Source: Centrapalus pauciflorus (lineage: Eukaryota; Streptophyta; Magnoliopsida; Asterales; Asteraceae). Taken from it: a stretch of 64,000 bases of DNA. The stretch lies in NCBI GenBank assembly GCA_020465985.1, contig JAANYP010001207.1, positions 149,505 through 213,504 of the forward strand, in the 5' to 3' direction. The position numbers and the translations under genes are program-made. Of this stretch, positions 22,681-33,121 are shown in pieces. How positions within the stretch are numbered: the first letter of the stretch is position 1; the number at the start of each line of letters is the position of its first letter. A model generated the notes under the pieces. That model was not told where the DNA came from, did not search any database, and saw only the letters and a list, made by a program, of their open reading frames with translations.

Positions 22681-24701
22681 GGTTCTTGTTCCTCTGATTT
22701 CCCCTAACCTGTTGTTTTTTGGGAAACTTTTGAACACCATGCTTTTGGCATGTGCAGTATTACAGTTAGAAGATGCAGTATTACAGTTAGAAGGTACAGA
22801 AACTTGTGGAGCAGCATGGCATACACTCATCTTCTCTTTTCCTTTCTTGTTGGGGATTTGGTTTGCTATAGGTGCACTCATTGTTTTGTGTTCTTGTTCA
22901 ACTGCTGTGCACTCACAGTCTCTATTTTGAATCTGGTCTTCTTTAGATTCAGGACCGTTATCAAGGATAGGATCTACAGTAGTCATAGACTCATCTAGTG
23001 GTTCATTGACAAGCCTATCAGCAACCTCACTCATTGGATGAATGTATTTGTTGTTGTATGGAGGTGGAGTAGCCCTGTAGCCTATACCTTCTTTGGGATT
23101 TACCTGAGATTTTACCCTATCTTTAAATTGGACTTCCATTAGGTGTTCCAGCTTTTGATTAGCCAATTTGAAGTTACCTAGATCTATATTGACAGATTCT
23201 AGTTTCTTATTAGCCTCTAACACCTTTTGTTCAGTCTCTTCTACCTTTTTATTTAGGGATTCTATTTTCTTATTTAGCTCCTTTTTCTCCCACCCATGAT
23301 ATGTTCTATCATGTCCCATTTGAATCTCATTATCCTTATAGTCATTGATCTCTTTTTCAAGATCTTCTATGGCTTGCATGTATTCATATCTCCTCTCTTC
23401 CATCTTAGCTAGAGTTTTGCACATGCTCTCATTATGGTCTCTGTACTTTTTAACCATATTTTTGCATGTTTGAGAGCAGAGTTTAGAATTTACCTCAGAT
23501 GGTAGTTCAGTGGAGGAGACATTTGATGTTTCTGCCATTAGAGCTTGATTTTGAAACTCTTCCTCTGTCTGATCACTCCAATCAAACACATTGTCTTCTT
23601 GAGAGACAAGTGCTTGTGATGATGAAGCCTGATTAGCCTGTTGAGGCCTTGATGATTGTTGACATTGAGATCTGCATTCTCTGGCAAAGTGGCCAAGTTT
23701 ATGACATTTGTAACACTCAACTTTTGACTTATCAAAAGCTGGTTTGCCTTCTGTTCTAGCTTGAAAGTTAGTCCTGCCAGTTCTTTTAAGAAACCTTTTG
23801 GCCCTCATGGTCAGCATTGCATGTTGCCACTTCAGATCCATCTCTTCAAGATCATCTGGATGAATCTGTTCTAGATCTTCAGCATGTAGTGCAAACAATC
23901 CATCATTGGCAACAAAAGCCTCGTAGTGAGCCTCAGTAGAGTTGCCATCACCACCTGAAAAGGAATCACTGCAATTAGATTTTTCTGATGACATAAGTGC
24001 AGTATTGTGATTATAAGAGAGAGATTTCTTTTTAGTATCAATCTCAGTCTCAAACACTTTCAGACTATTATACAGATCATCCAGTTCTATTTCATCAAGA
24101 GTGTCTTTTGTTCTCCATTGAGCAGCATAAATGTCCATTCTTCTCCAAGAGAGAGATTTCTTTTTAGTATCAATCTGAGAAACTTTCTGTTGACCTCATC
24201 TTGATTCAGGCTGACTTTTGCACTTTCCAGTTCACTTATCAGTTTGTTGAACCTGCCAAAGATTTGAGTAAGGTTTTCATTCTTGCCACCAGAAAAGTTC
24301 TCATACTGTTGTTTCAAAAGATCCTTTTGATTTCTTTTGGTGCTGGCATTCCCAGCAAATCTTTTCTCTAAAGCATTCCAAAGAGAATGAGCAGTATAAA
24401 AATTTTTGAACTGATGTTGATAAGCATTAGGAATGGCTATTTGTAAAAGTGTAAGAGCTTTTACTTCATTCATTCTAGCCTTTCTTTCAAGTTCAGTTTT
24501 TGGAGGAGTTTTGACTGGTTTTCCCTCATCATCAAGTTCTGGATCAACTACAGGAGGAAATTCAACAGCTTCCCATATGGCATAATCAATGAATTAAATA
24601 TGCTGTTGAATCCTGAGTTTCCCCATCTCAAACTCAGTGGGCTTGAGCATAGGCACTTTGAGTCCTTGCCCAGATCCACTGCTACTATTATCAAATTCCA
24701 T
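22681..24701 (-). pseudogene. Cop-C gag
   Basis: Starts at the ATG at 24701, 61 bp inside the PBS, with a poly-Ser N-terminus then LKPTEFEMGKLRIQQHI, a stop, and IDYAIWEAVE. The capsid core (24473-24087) includes ALTLLQIAIPNAYQHQFKNF, HSLWNALEKRFAGN and FGRFNKLISELESA. A 27-30 bp insertion copied from about 24019-24048 into 24147-24176 shifts the frame. 24138-22681 continues with a CCHC knuckle (CYKCHKLGHFAREC) and a Lys/Glu-rich coiled coil (EKEINDYKDNEIQ, then NKKIESLNKKVEETEQK). With two lesions in 2 kb it is only lightly decayed. Confidence 0.85.
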
Positions 24702-24761
24702 TGCAAAAGATTAACAATTTAAAAAAAAGCTTTCGACTTTGAAAAACAAAGAACGACCTGT

Positions 24762-24774
24762 GGCTCTGATACCA
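24762..24774 (-). other. Cop-C primer binding site, tRNA-iMet
   Basis: Sense TGGTATCAGAGCC, a perfect iMet PBS, two bases from the LTR edge. Confidence 0.9.
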
Positions 24775-24776
24775 CT

Positions 24777-25436
24777 TGTCAGGATCTTAACTAACCAAGA
24801 CTAACTGATTTGATTTTATCAGAGTATAAATCAATAATCTTGCTTTGAATCAAAGTTTAATTAAGAAGTTTGCGGAATAACACTCAATTATTTTAACAAA
24901 AGCTTTTAGAACACATAACAGATAAACATAAATAAGTAAATCAAAATTGCTTGTATTGCTGACTTCAATGATTACAATCACCTCTAATCTGTTTGATTAG
25001 ACGAAGAACACAAATTGTTCTTAGGGTTTTACGACCTTAGAGGCTTATGAAAACTCAAACAAAAAGCAATTACAATCTTGAATACGCAGAAAAACTCCTA
25101 TATAATAGAAAGACCTATTCTATGTATTTATAATGCTTCTTGATTTGTTTCCTTGAAGGACTCTGACTTCTCTGATAGTAGATATCCTGGAATCTTTATG
25201 AAGATATTGTTTCCTGAATATCAGCACTTTTTGTTTATGAAACCGTTGAGCAGCTTGAATCTCTTAGCAGTTTGAGCAGGGCAGCTCGAGTGAAATTACT
25301 CTGGCAGCATGAACTTTTACACTAGCAGCTCGAGTTTCTTCAACTAGCAGCATGAACTTTGTACTTACATAGAAAGACTACTAACAGTATGAGAAGTCTA
25401 ACTAACAGCTTGAACTACTTAGAATATTTCCCAACA
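24777..25436 (-). repeat. Cop-C 5' LTR
   Basis: 660 bp, the same length as the left LTR, about 97.6% identical by eye. Motif array starts: 25249, 25266, 25280, 25303, 25324, 25346, 25383 and 25404 (AGCAGCTTGA and variants). Several spacings are 21-23 bp. Confidence 0.93.
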
Positions 25437-25645
25437 CAATAGCTATAGCTTCAAATCCGATGCACCATTCTAAAACCAAACACATTGACATGTGGTATCA
25501 TTTTATAAAAGATCATGTAGAAAATGGTAATATAGATTTATATTATGTACCCACTGAATATCAATTAGCTGATTTGGTTACCAATGCTTTAGATGAAAAA
25601 TAATTTAATTTTTTGGTATACAAATTGGGTATTTTGAATCGTTAG
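25437..25645 (+). pseudogene. Cop-B RNase H, C-terminal end
   Basis: Resumes the RNase H frame interrupted at 17824: IAIASNPMHHSKTKHIDMWY, FIKDHVENGN, then QLADLVTNALDEK, stop, FNFLVYKLGILN and a stop at about 25645. This is the normal end of copia pol. One internal stop is at about 25602. Confidence 0.85.
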
Positions 25646-26104
25646 ATTTAAACATTCAGTAGTTACAAATTATAATTTTAAATTCACATTTTTTATTTTG
25701 ATTAATTATGTTGTTAATCTCATGTGCTTTTAAATTTTAATTTTTCAAAGATTAATAGATTCGAATTGTCATGTGTAGGTGGAGCAGACAGAAAATTTTT
25801 TCTGATTTTTAAAAATCTGAGAAATTTTTATCTGATTTTTTATAGGGGAGTTCTTATTTTATGAGATACTCATCTGAGTGGGAGCAAATTTCTTTTTTTT
25901 ATCTTTTAATTTTTTAGTTAAATTTTTTTAGTTCAAATTTTATTTTTTTTTTGTTTTTGTTGTTAGTTAAATTTTTTAAGTTCAAATTTTACATTTTAGT
26001 TCATTAATATTTTTTTTAGTAGTTGTTATTTTTTTGTTTTTATGTGTGTGATTATTTTTTTAAAAATCATATGGGCTTAAAAATGGAAAAGAGTGAATGG
26101 GCAG

Positions 26105-26152
26105 TGGGCCGGGTTGTTAACAGTTCAAATTTCAAATTAATCCTATATATTT
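26105..26152 (+). promoter_or_regulatory. Possible internal promoter of the Cop-B extra ORF
   Basis: TGGGCC at 26105-26110 and CCTATATATTT at 26143-26152, followed by a pyrimidine-rich leader (GTTCCTCCTTCTTCTCC) and a short exon ending ATG|GTAAGT. Cop-D has the same order (GGCCCA box, TATA, CT-rich leader, donor) before its own extra ORF. 25646-26104 is AT-rich spacer with nothing else recognised. Confidence 0.4.
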
Positions 26153-26748
26153 GAATTTTGAAATTCAAACACACTTTTTCAAAATCTTGGTTACTGTTCC
26201 TCCTTCTTCTCCGATTACACACACTCATCTTTCTTACAAACGAAGAAATCTCAACTTTCAGTGAAAGAATTTAAATTTAAGAGAGCAAATGGTAAGTCTT
26301 TTGTTAATATTTGCTACGTTTCGTTTGTTTTTCGATTATTTCATCATATAAGTATTGTGTGTTCGTGGTATGTGTTCTAGGTATATTTTCATTTTGTTGA
26401 TTTGTTGGTCATAATCTTAAATTGAATGTGTGTTGGTATGCGTATCACTTAGATGAACTTGAATATTAAATTTCAACTCTCATTTCCAAACACACAAACA
26501 TTAATTTTGATTTTTCATTCTTAAATGTTTTTCGCGTTTTTGAGCCTGAAAATTTGATTTTTTGGAAAGAAATGGTTGTTTCTGGACAATGTTCAGTAAA
26601 CAAATAATGTTCAAAATCAAATTTCGAGTAGGAAACAACTTTTGGATAGGCACAAATGTCCTTCAAATGAAGGACATTTGAGAAGTTTTTACAGTTTTTT
26701 TCTGGACTTAGATAAGTTTCTAAAGTTTTTTCTCGATTAGCACTTCAT

Positions 26749-27259
26749 TCGAGAAGTTTTCAGTTTTGATTGAGTTGCATGAAGGTCCATTCGAGAAACT
26801 TTTAGTTTCATTCGAGTTGGATACTTCTTGATTCGAGAAAATGTTATTTGTTATTCGAGTTGGTTACTTTGTAGGACTTAGAAAATAATACAGTCAATCT
26901 CGATAACAAGCATGATTCAAGAATATTTATGTTTATTCGAGTTGGTCTCATAGGTTCTTCGAGGAACTTTTCATGTTATTTGAGTTGAACAGCTTTAAGA
27001 CTTCGAAAATTTTTCTATCAAGTCTCGATAAACAACTTCATTCGGAATACACCAATTCCATTCGAGTTGATTTCGTGTGTATTTCGAGAAAGACTCAATA
27101 TCATTCGAGTTGGTCAATCATTTCATTCGAGTTGACTAATGTTTCAACCGAATTGCGTATTCATTGATTCGAGTTGTCTGGTTCTTTATTCGTGAAATAT
27201 CTTATTCAATTCGAGTTTCATCATGTGTCATCCGAGAAACTTCAATTTCAATCGAGTTT
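26749..27259 (+). repeat. Cop-B 3' spacer array: TCGAG(TT/AA) at 21-bp phase
   Basis: Nine exact TCGAGTT copies and several TCGAGAA copies, in places alternating, all in one orientation. Starts by eye: 26749, 26770, 26791, 26812, 26833, 26855, then partly eroded, 26937, 26959, 26980, 27003, 27025, 27042, 27062, 27084, 27105, 27127, 27148, 27169, 27190, 27211, 27232, 27252. From 27062 every step is 20-22 bp. It is the same core and orientation as the array at 10870-11441, 15 kb away in the same element. Confidence 0.9.
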
Positions 27260-27292
27260 CATTCTCAAAATTCCAAAATTTTACTAACTGTT

Positions 27293-28869
27293 TGTAACAG
27301 CCTCAAACTAATCCACAATGCCACGTAAATACGACATCATTCGTGACATAATATAATAATCCCTACACTATTCCCAAAGCACATACGCGAAAACCCGATA
27401 ATTTAAAACATTATTTTACATAAGAGGGTCACGACTATCCCTGAATGTAAAACAACCTATCCGAAGCACATACATACAGACCGCGCGTCCACAGAATATA
27501 ACTACCTCTACACGGGTAGCTAACAACTCCTCAAGCAGAAATAACAGCAAACCTACTTCGGTCCAGCAGGTCTACTAACGCTCCGGTCACCTGAGATACA
27601 CACGACGACACACACAGGTCAGCCAAAGCTGGTGAGAATGCAAGAGTTAGTGTACGATTATAAAGCTCAATAAAATAAATATACTCAATAGTAAAATATT
27701 CAGCGTTCTCTACTGAACGAAAATATGAGATCCCACAGAGTAGCTCAGATAGGCACTCAGCTCGTGTTGACGAATCCACATACCCAAATCCCTAGACCGC
27801 ACAAAGCAGTCGTCAGGACTCAAAAGGGAATCGGGAGCGACCCAACCCCTGCCCAGCCGTACGGTTTAGTAACTCTAAAGCTCCAGTGTCTCAAATCTCA
27901 TATCATAAGCACAATTCTCAATAAAGCACAGTAATACATGCATGATAATATCTCGATAAAGGCTCGTAAGAAAACTCATGATATCTCGTAAAAGCTCAGT
28001 AAAGTATCATGCAAGTATCAGTAAAATTCATACAAGAATCACAGAAAAACATGCAAACTCACCTGCCAAGCTAGCTATACTATTCGGTCTCGGTTCCCTG
28101 CTCTTTCCCTACCCTATTAACGCGAAACCCTGAAATCAAAACACATAACTCAATATCACAATCTCAACCCAACGACTCTATACATGATTCCCAACAACTC
28201 ACGCAATCCCAAAAGACCCGAACACACGACTCACGAAAACCGAAAACCCGACCCCAGGTCCCGCCGCATCGCGGCCGCACTGGCCATCGCGGTCGCGGCC
28301 GCGCTCAAGCTAAACCGCATGCGATTGCCTCAAGAACATCGCGGCCCGCGATCAACGGATTGCGGCCACGCTCACGGACGAACAGCAGCAGAAGTGCTCT
28401 GTTTTCTTGACAGCCAGGGGATTCAATCCCGAACCCATTTCAGCTCGACTTTAATCACAATTATATACTCGAATTTACTCAGCAACACCCACAAACTTAA
28501 TTCACCCAGTAAACACTAATCAACAACATTAAATCCACGAATTTGAGCTCAACTTACTTTCAAATATGGAACCAATTCAAAGGAAGGAGATGATGATGAT
28601 TTCTAGAAGCTTCAATCTGAATTCACCCTCACTTGGATGCTATTAGCTGCTGGAATCTCATACACACACTCACACTTTCAGCTTTGGCTTTGGAATGAAT
28701 CCAAGAAACAAAAGAAACAACCAATATATACATTTTCGGTTTAACCTAGTCCGACGCCCAATATCCGATCCCGATACCCCAAAATACAAATTTATATTCC
28801 CGGGTCCCAAATATATAATTAATCCAATGAAATAATTCCACGTACGTATCCAAAAAGTGGGATGTTACA
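27293..28869 (-). mobile_element. Solo-H, chromovirus-type solo LTR
   Basis: 1577 bp, with ends TGTAACAGCC and GATGTTACA, flanked by CTGTT at 27288-27292 and 28870-28874. No internal retroelement domain, so it is a solo LTR left by LTR-LTR recombination. In sense (minus) it starts TGTAACATCCCAC and contains a CTCACCAGCTTTGGCTGA landmark, typical of Tekay/Del-like gypsy LTRs, and a TATATATT box near 28718. A GC-rich GCGGCCGCG patch lies at 28262-28375. Short open frames inside it (for example 28184-28519) are not genes. Confidence 0.88.
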
Positions 28870-29128
28870 CTGTTCAGGATTTTTACTTTTTATGAAAAAT
28901 TTCACATTTTTCAAAAGATTTTTAAAATCTGTGTTTTTCTAACATTGGTCTCTTAACGATTGACTTTGAAATCCTAACAACAATATTTTAATATTATTGT
29001 CTGGAATCCTGATGCTTTAAACAGTGAAACACATATTTTTCTAATTTTCAGCAAAATGTTTTATTTTTCTATCAGCAGGATTTCATTTGATTATCTATTG
29101 TTTCTAACATGTCTATTATTTTTCACAG

Positions 29129-31412
29129 GTTTCAAATGGTTTCCCAAAGCTCAATCTCAACAATCAAATTCATCTGATTCCCATTAATCCTCAAACCATA
29201 CACTGGTATCCAAACCAGTGAAATCAGCATCTGTCACCCGACATTCACCATCAACACCCATACCAGATACTCAGTTAGTCAACCCAAATATTTCCTACCC
29301 TTTGTCATCCATCCAATCAGAGTAGATATCCTTAAAGGATATCCTTTAGGTTATCAACTCCAATATAAACCATCTATCCCTCAAGTGTACTTACAGTAAT
29401 TTTGGCATAAAATCAAGTTCGTACCAGCTGATCGTAACCATCACTTCAAGGTTACCATTGATCAATTCAAGACAAAGATTACGCTGTCCAGACTCAGACA
29501 TAATCTATTTCTACCGCATCGCATTGATACCATGAACTTTCCAGAGCTAGCAGACTTTGAATACTTTGTATCTGATGAAGAGCTCGTCCATGATTTGATA
29601 TGCTTAGGATATTCCAAGGCTCTACCGAAGAGCTCTAAGTTTCATAGAAATGGACTTAACAGAGAGTGGTATACATTGTTTGGAATTGTAAACAGATGCA
29701 TGACGTCCAAGCATACCGTTATCGATAGATGCAATATACGTTGCCTGAGAATCTTGCATGGGATTGCTTTTAACAAGCATTATGACTATGCTCAGTGTAT
29801 TTGGGAGGACTTGAAGGATGTGGTGTTGGCAAAGACGACGAATAGAGTAAGAAAGTTTGTACCACTTCAAAGATTCATTCAAATCTTGATAAGGGGCATC
29901 TTTAGAGTTAATGAACAAATTCCTAAACGATTAAATGCTCAGCGGTGCCTAGACTATGTGATGATGAGTCGACATGCAGTACAACATTTGTCAAACACGA
30001 ATGTGATGCCTATTCCAGAGGCTTTATTAAAGTATGCAGATCAAGAGAGTGAACATGTGAAATTATACAGAATAGATCACGCTCCTATAGAAATCCAAGA
30101 ACCGGGTTTTCTTAATCAGGGAGCTATAGGTGAGCAGGAACATCAGCACGGGGCTAATGTTCAGGGTAGCGAATCAGAGAGTGAGGGTGTACAAGTGCAG
30201 GAAAGGGGAGGTGAGAGCAGCTCCGATTCTGAAAGAACATTATCAAATATTGCTAAAGGAGCTGAGGAGGGTAATGATGATGATGATGGAAATAATGCAA
30301 ATGAGGGAGGTGAAGGAATGGTTGAAATTTCTATAGCTGAAAGCATTCCGGAGATAGATATCATTGAAATAGCTAGGGAGAGTGTGAGGGAGATTCCAAG
30401 CCCAAACAATCAGGATCAAGCCACATTTGTTGTTAGCTCCCAAATGAGAGTTAGCATTGAATCAGTCAGTATCTCACTGACGACTACACACCCCCCCAGC
30501 CACTCATTTTCCTCTCAACAGGAAGATATTTCATGTTCTCACCGGGATGAAGCACCAATTCTATCTTTAAATCCTTTAGATTTTATGAATATTGAATATA
30601 GTACACAACTGCCCGGGTGTACAACTTCATTTCTTGCACATGGTATAGAACGTATACACACTAGGTCACTTGAGTCAACTTCATTCCTTGAAGTAAGTGT
30701 AGTTGAACTTAGTGTTCCTGCCGGAACAACCTTAGTGTCAGAAGCATTTGATGCTCCGTCATTTGAAGAGGTTGGAAGTCCAGTCAGAGTCACGACATTG
30801 CCAACTCTAAGCACTGGCCACACAGACGTCCTTTTCACAAGTTTGACTATTATGATAACTAGAAGTCTAAGTGACCCAGTGGTTAGTCTTTCCCCGTTTG
30901 TTACTGAAGCAAAACTGGATGAAGCCTTGAATGTTGTAGTTGCTGGAGTTTCCAATCAAATAACAAGTCAATTCTCAGAAATGATGGATCAGATGTCCAA
31001 TATTCATAAACTTTTGAAGGGCAATAATGTGGCTGAAGTGGAGAAACAAAGAGATCCAAATCAAGCAATTGACAAGTTAAGAGAGTTTGTATATGATCAA
31101 ATTGATGAGATGAGGGAGCGTATGATTGGGCTAGAGAGCATGGTAATAACTGCTTTAGGAGATATGTCTGAAAGAGTATCGGCAGTAGAACAGACATGTA
31201 AGGCTCAAGTTGAGAAAGAAGTGGAGATTGAATTGTCTGATGATGATGATGTGATTGAGTTAACTAATGTATCTGTGAGAGCTGATAGATTTGAAGAAGA
31301 AGAGGTTCTAGTTCAGGAAATAATGAAAGATGATATACCAACACCGGTGGTTGAAAAGCCTGAGGTTACGGTTGACGTTGAAGAAGAAGTAGTAGAACCA
31401 TTTCCTGTGTAG
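29129..31412 (+). CDS. Cop-B extra ORF, N-terminal domain to coiled coil
   Basis: Open for 626 codons from 29532; homology starts earlier. 29370-29531 reads IPQVYLQ, stop, FWHKIKFVP, then TIDQFKTKITLSRLRHNL, matching Cop-D. The N-terminal domain runs to about residue 190 (LNREWYTLFGIVNRCMTSKH, GIAFNKHYDYAQCIWEDL, KFVPLQRFIQILI). Then follow an acidic Glu/Ser/Asp linker (residues about 195-290), a Ser/Thr-rich linker, and a coiled coil at about 450-560 (QAIDKLREFVYDQIDEMRER). Next is a LSDDDDVIELTN stretch that looks like a SUMO-interacting motif. No transmembrane segment or signal peptide is evident, so a classic envelope role is unlikely. One stop in the first part; otherwise well preserved. 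Confidence 0.75.
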
Positions 31413-32337
31413 AATGTTATGACACAAGTGGTTACAGAGTTGAATGAGGTTGTAATAATGGACAGATTCTTCAATGAATATATCTTAGCTGATGAATCAC
31501 AAAAACAACATCGATTAAGGTTTGAAGCTCAGCAGATTGTCTAGAGAGAAATCAGAGATATACTGAAGCTGCACAATGAAGAATAGATAAGTAAGAAGAA
31601 GAAAAAGGGGTTGGAATTATCTTCTAAAAAATCTGCCGAGTATATCAGAAAGAGGAATAAACTTCCCTATCTTGAAGATCACCTGGAGAAGAAAATATTT
31701 TGTAAGAAGCAAATTCCTTGTACGTTTTTGAAGCTGTTCAGAGTTCTGGAGCCGAATATGCCAAACTTAGCAAATTATGTGAGCTTCTTGCAGAATAAAG
31801 CTCAGCTTGTGGATAAGGTACGAAGTGAATTTAGGATAGTTGATTTGGTTAAAATTGAAAAAGATTGTTTTGTTAAGATCTTCTATCCTACCTTTACTGT
31901 GACCAGAGCAGATGGAAACACTTATGCATTCACTGAAGCTGACATGTTCAGAATGCATCTAGTAGACATTGAAGATTTATTTGATGAATTGTGCTGAAAT
32001 AAGAGGAATGAGCAATGTATACTGTAGATTTGCACTAAAGACACTTTTTCACTTGATGCACACCAAATTTGTACTTATGTCTGTGCAAGATCTACAGATC
32101 AGAGTTGAAAGAGGAACGAGAAAGTTAAATATTATTGTGCCAAATTGGTTTATCAAGTTTGTAGAAGATTTGAAAGAATATCAACTCGTTATGGTCAAGC
32201 ATCCTGCTGTAATGTATAAAGACAAAGATAGAAACTTGAGAGCTATGCGAAGCATTAAACTGAATAAATTTTGTGATGGAACGCTTCAAAAGGTGATGAA
32301 TGGATTGAAAGCAAAATTGGCAGCCGACAGGAAATGA
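31413..32337 (+). pseudogene. Cop-B extra ORF, C-terminal domain
   Basis: Separated from the 626-codon frame by a TAG at 31410. Fragments 31611-31997 and 31969-32337. It carries FVKIFYPTFTVTRADGN, EADMFRMHLVDIEDLFDEL, then VQDLQIRVERGTRKL, KHPAVMYKDKDRNLRAMRSI and FCDGTLQKVMNGLKAKL. These align in order with Cop-D (KVYYPAFQVEREDG, DVEFLHDRL, HPAYNVIFTGDPG, YSDGTLRLVRVALTQ). The protein ends about 150 bp before the PPT. Confidence 0.7.
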
Positions 32338-32488
32338 AAGACGAAGAGAGTAGCTCTAAATGCAAATGACCGAAAGCACATGGTCGAATTCACATCAAAG
32401 ATTAATTGGAGGCTGTCTAACCGAAAAAACATCAGGAGTTTTTAGATGAAGTTGGGGCTTTCAAACAAAAGACTTAGTTTAATTCATC

Positions 32489-32500
32489 AAAGGGGGAGAA
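32489..32500 (+). other. Cop-B polypurine tract
   Basis: AAAGGGGGAGAA immediately before the 3' LTR start TGTTAG. Confidence 0.88.
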
Positions 32501-32763
32501 TGTTAGAATCCTATTTAGATTAATGAAATAAATAACTCAAGGGTATATTTTGTAATTAGTTAGTAGTTGACTTTTGATATAAATAGAAATATTCGTATGT
32601 AAATGGGGAGTAGATCTGACATTCTGATTTTCTAAGTTGCATGGAAACTCACAGAATGATTTGGGGCTACAGTGTGTTCATCATTCTACTCTCTCTGTAA
32701 TCGTATTTTGAAGCAATATAATTGTTTTATATTGATTATTTGATTGATTAAATAGGAATAACA
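32501..32763 (+). repeat. Cop-B 3' LTR
   Basis: 263 bp, TGTTAGAATCC to GGAATAACA, followed by the GACTC duplication at 32764-32768. About 18 substitutions from the 5' copy and one 32-bp deletion. Confidence 0.92.
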
Positions 32764-33073
32764 GACTCCCTGCCACTAAGCCTAGTTTTGCTGCTAGTAG
32801 TAGGCATTTCAGTATGTCGTCGCTCTCTGCCCCTCAAGAATTCGGTCTACCCTATCCTTGATATAATCAACCTATCGTGGACATGGGTCAATCCGTCGCT
32901 CATATCGTCCAAACGTTGAGTCACGTCCTCACGGAAATCACCTTCACTCACCACCAAATCGTCTATCCGCCTCATAATGCGGTTAACGTCAATATCGTCG
33001 TTACCTCGACTTTGTGAGGTAGATGCTCCCCTATTCGGCTCTTCGTGCAGAACTCCCGCTTCATTCGCGGATA

Positions 33074-33121
<48 letters not shown>

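Larger units (their letters stand above)
17825..25436 (-). mobile_element. Cop-C, non-autonomous copia element lacking RT and RNase H
   Basis: Complete 7.6-kb insertion in the RNase H gene of Cop-B, with 660-bp LTRs on both sides, PBS, PPT and 5-bp TSD. Sense order (right to left): LTR, PBS, gag with two CCHC knuckles, protease motif, integrase, then directly the extra ORF, PPT, LTR. RT and RNase H are absent, so it must have been copied by enzymes supplied in trans. By eye the LTRs differ at about 16 of 660 positions with no indels, the youngest insertion in the window. Confidence 0.93.
26292..29128 (+). other. Putative intron before the Cop-B extra ORF
   Basis: Donor GTAAGT at 26292-26297, acceptor TTTTTCACAG ending at 29128. 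It contains the second phased array and the later Solo-H insertion; without Solo-H it would be about 1.25 kb. Exon 2 begins GTTTCAAATGG. Supported only by splice-site quality and the parallel arrangement in Cop-D. Confidence 0.4.
10133..32763 (+). mobile_element. Cop-B, Sirevirus-like Ty1/copia element with nested insertions
   Basis: Complete insertion bounded by LTRs 10133-10427 and 32501-32763 and a 5-bp TSD. Removing Cop-C and Solo-H leaves about 13.4 kb, long for copia. The order is LTR, tRNA-iMet PBS, 1.07-kb leader with a phased motif array, gag with coiled-coil extension, protease, integrase, RT, RNase H, a 3' spacer with a second array, an extra ORF, PPT, LTR. LTR divergence by eye is about 18 substitutions over 263 bp plus one 32-bp gap. 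All pol domains carry stops or frameshifts. Confidence 0.92.

Noticed and set aside
28184..28519. 111-codon plus-strand frame as a gene.
   Set aside because: It lies wholly inside solo LTR Solo-H, on the strand opposite to its sense, and has no domain.
29532..31412. Host plant gene of 626 codons.
   Set aside because: It lies between pol and the PPT of Cop-B within the same TSD-bounded insertion, and has counterparts at the same place in Cop-C and Cop-D.
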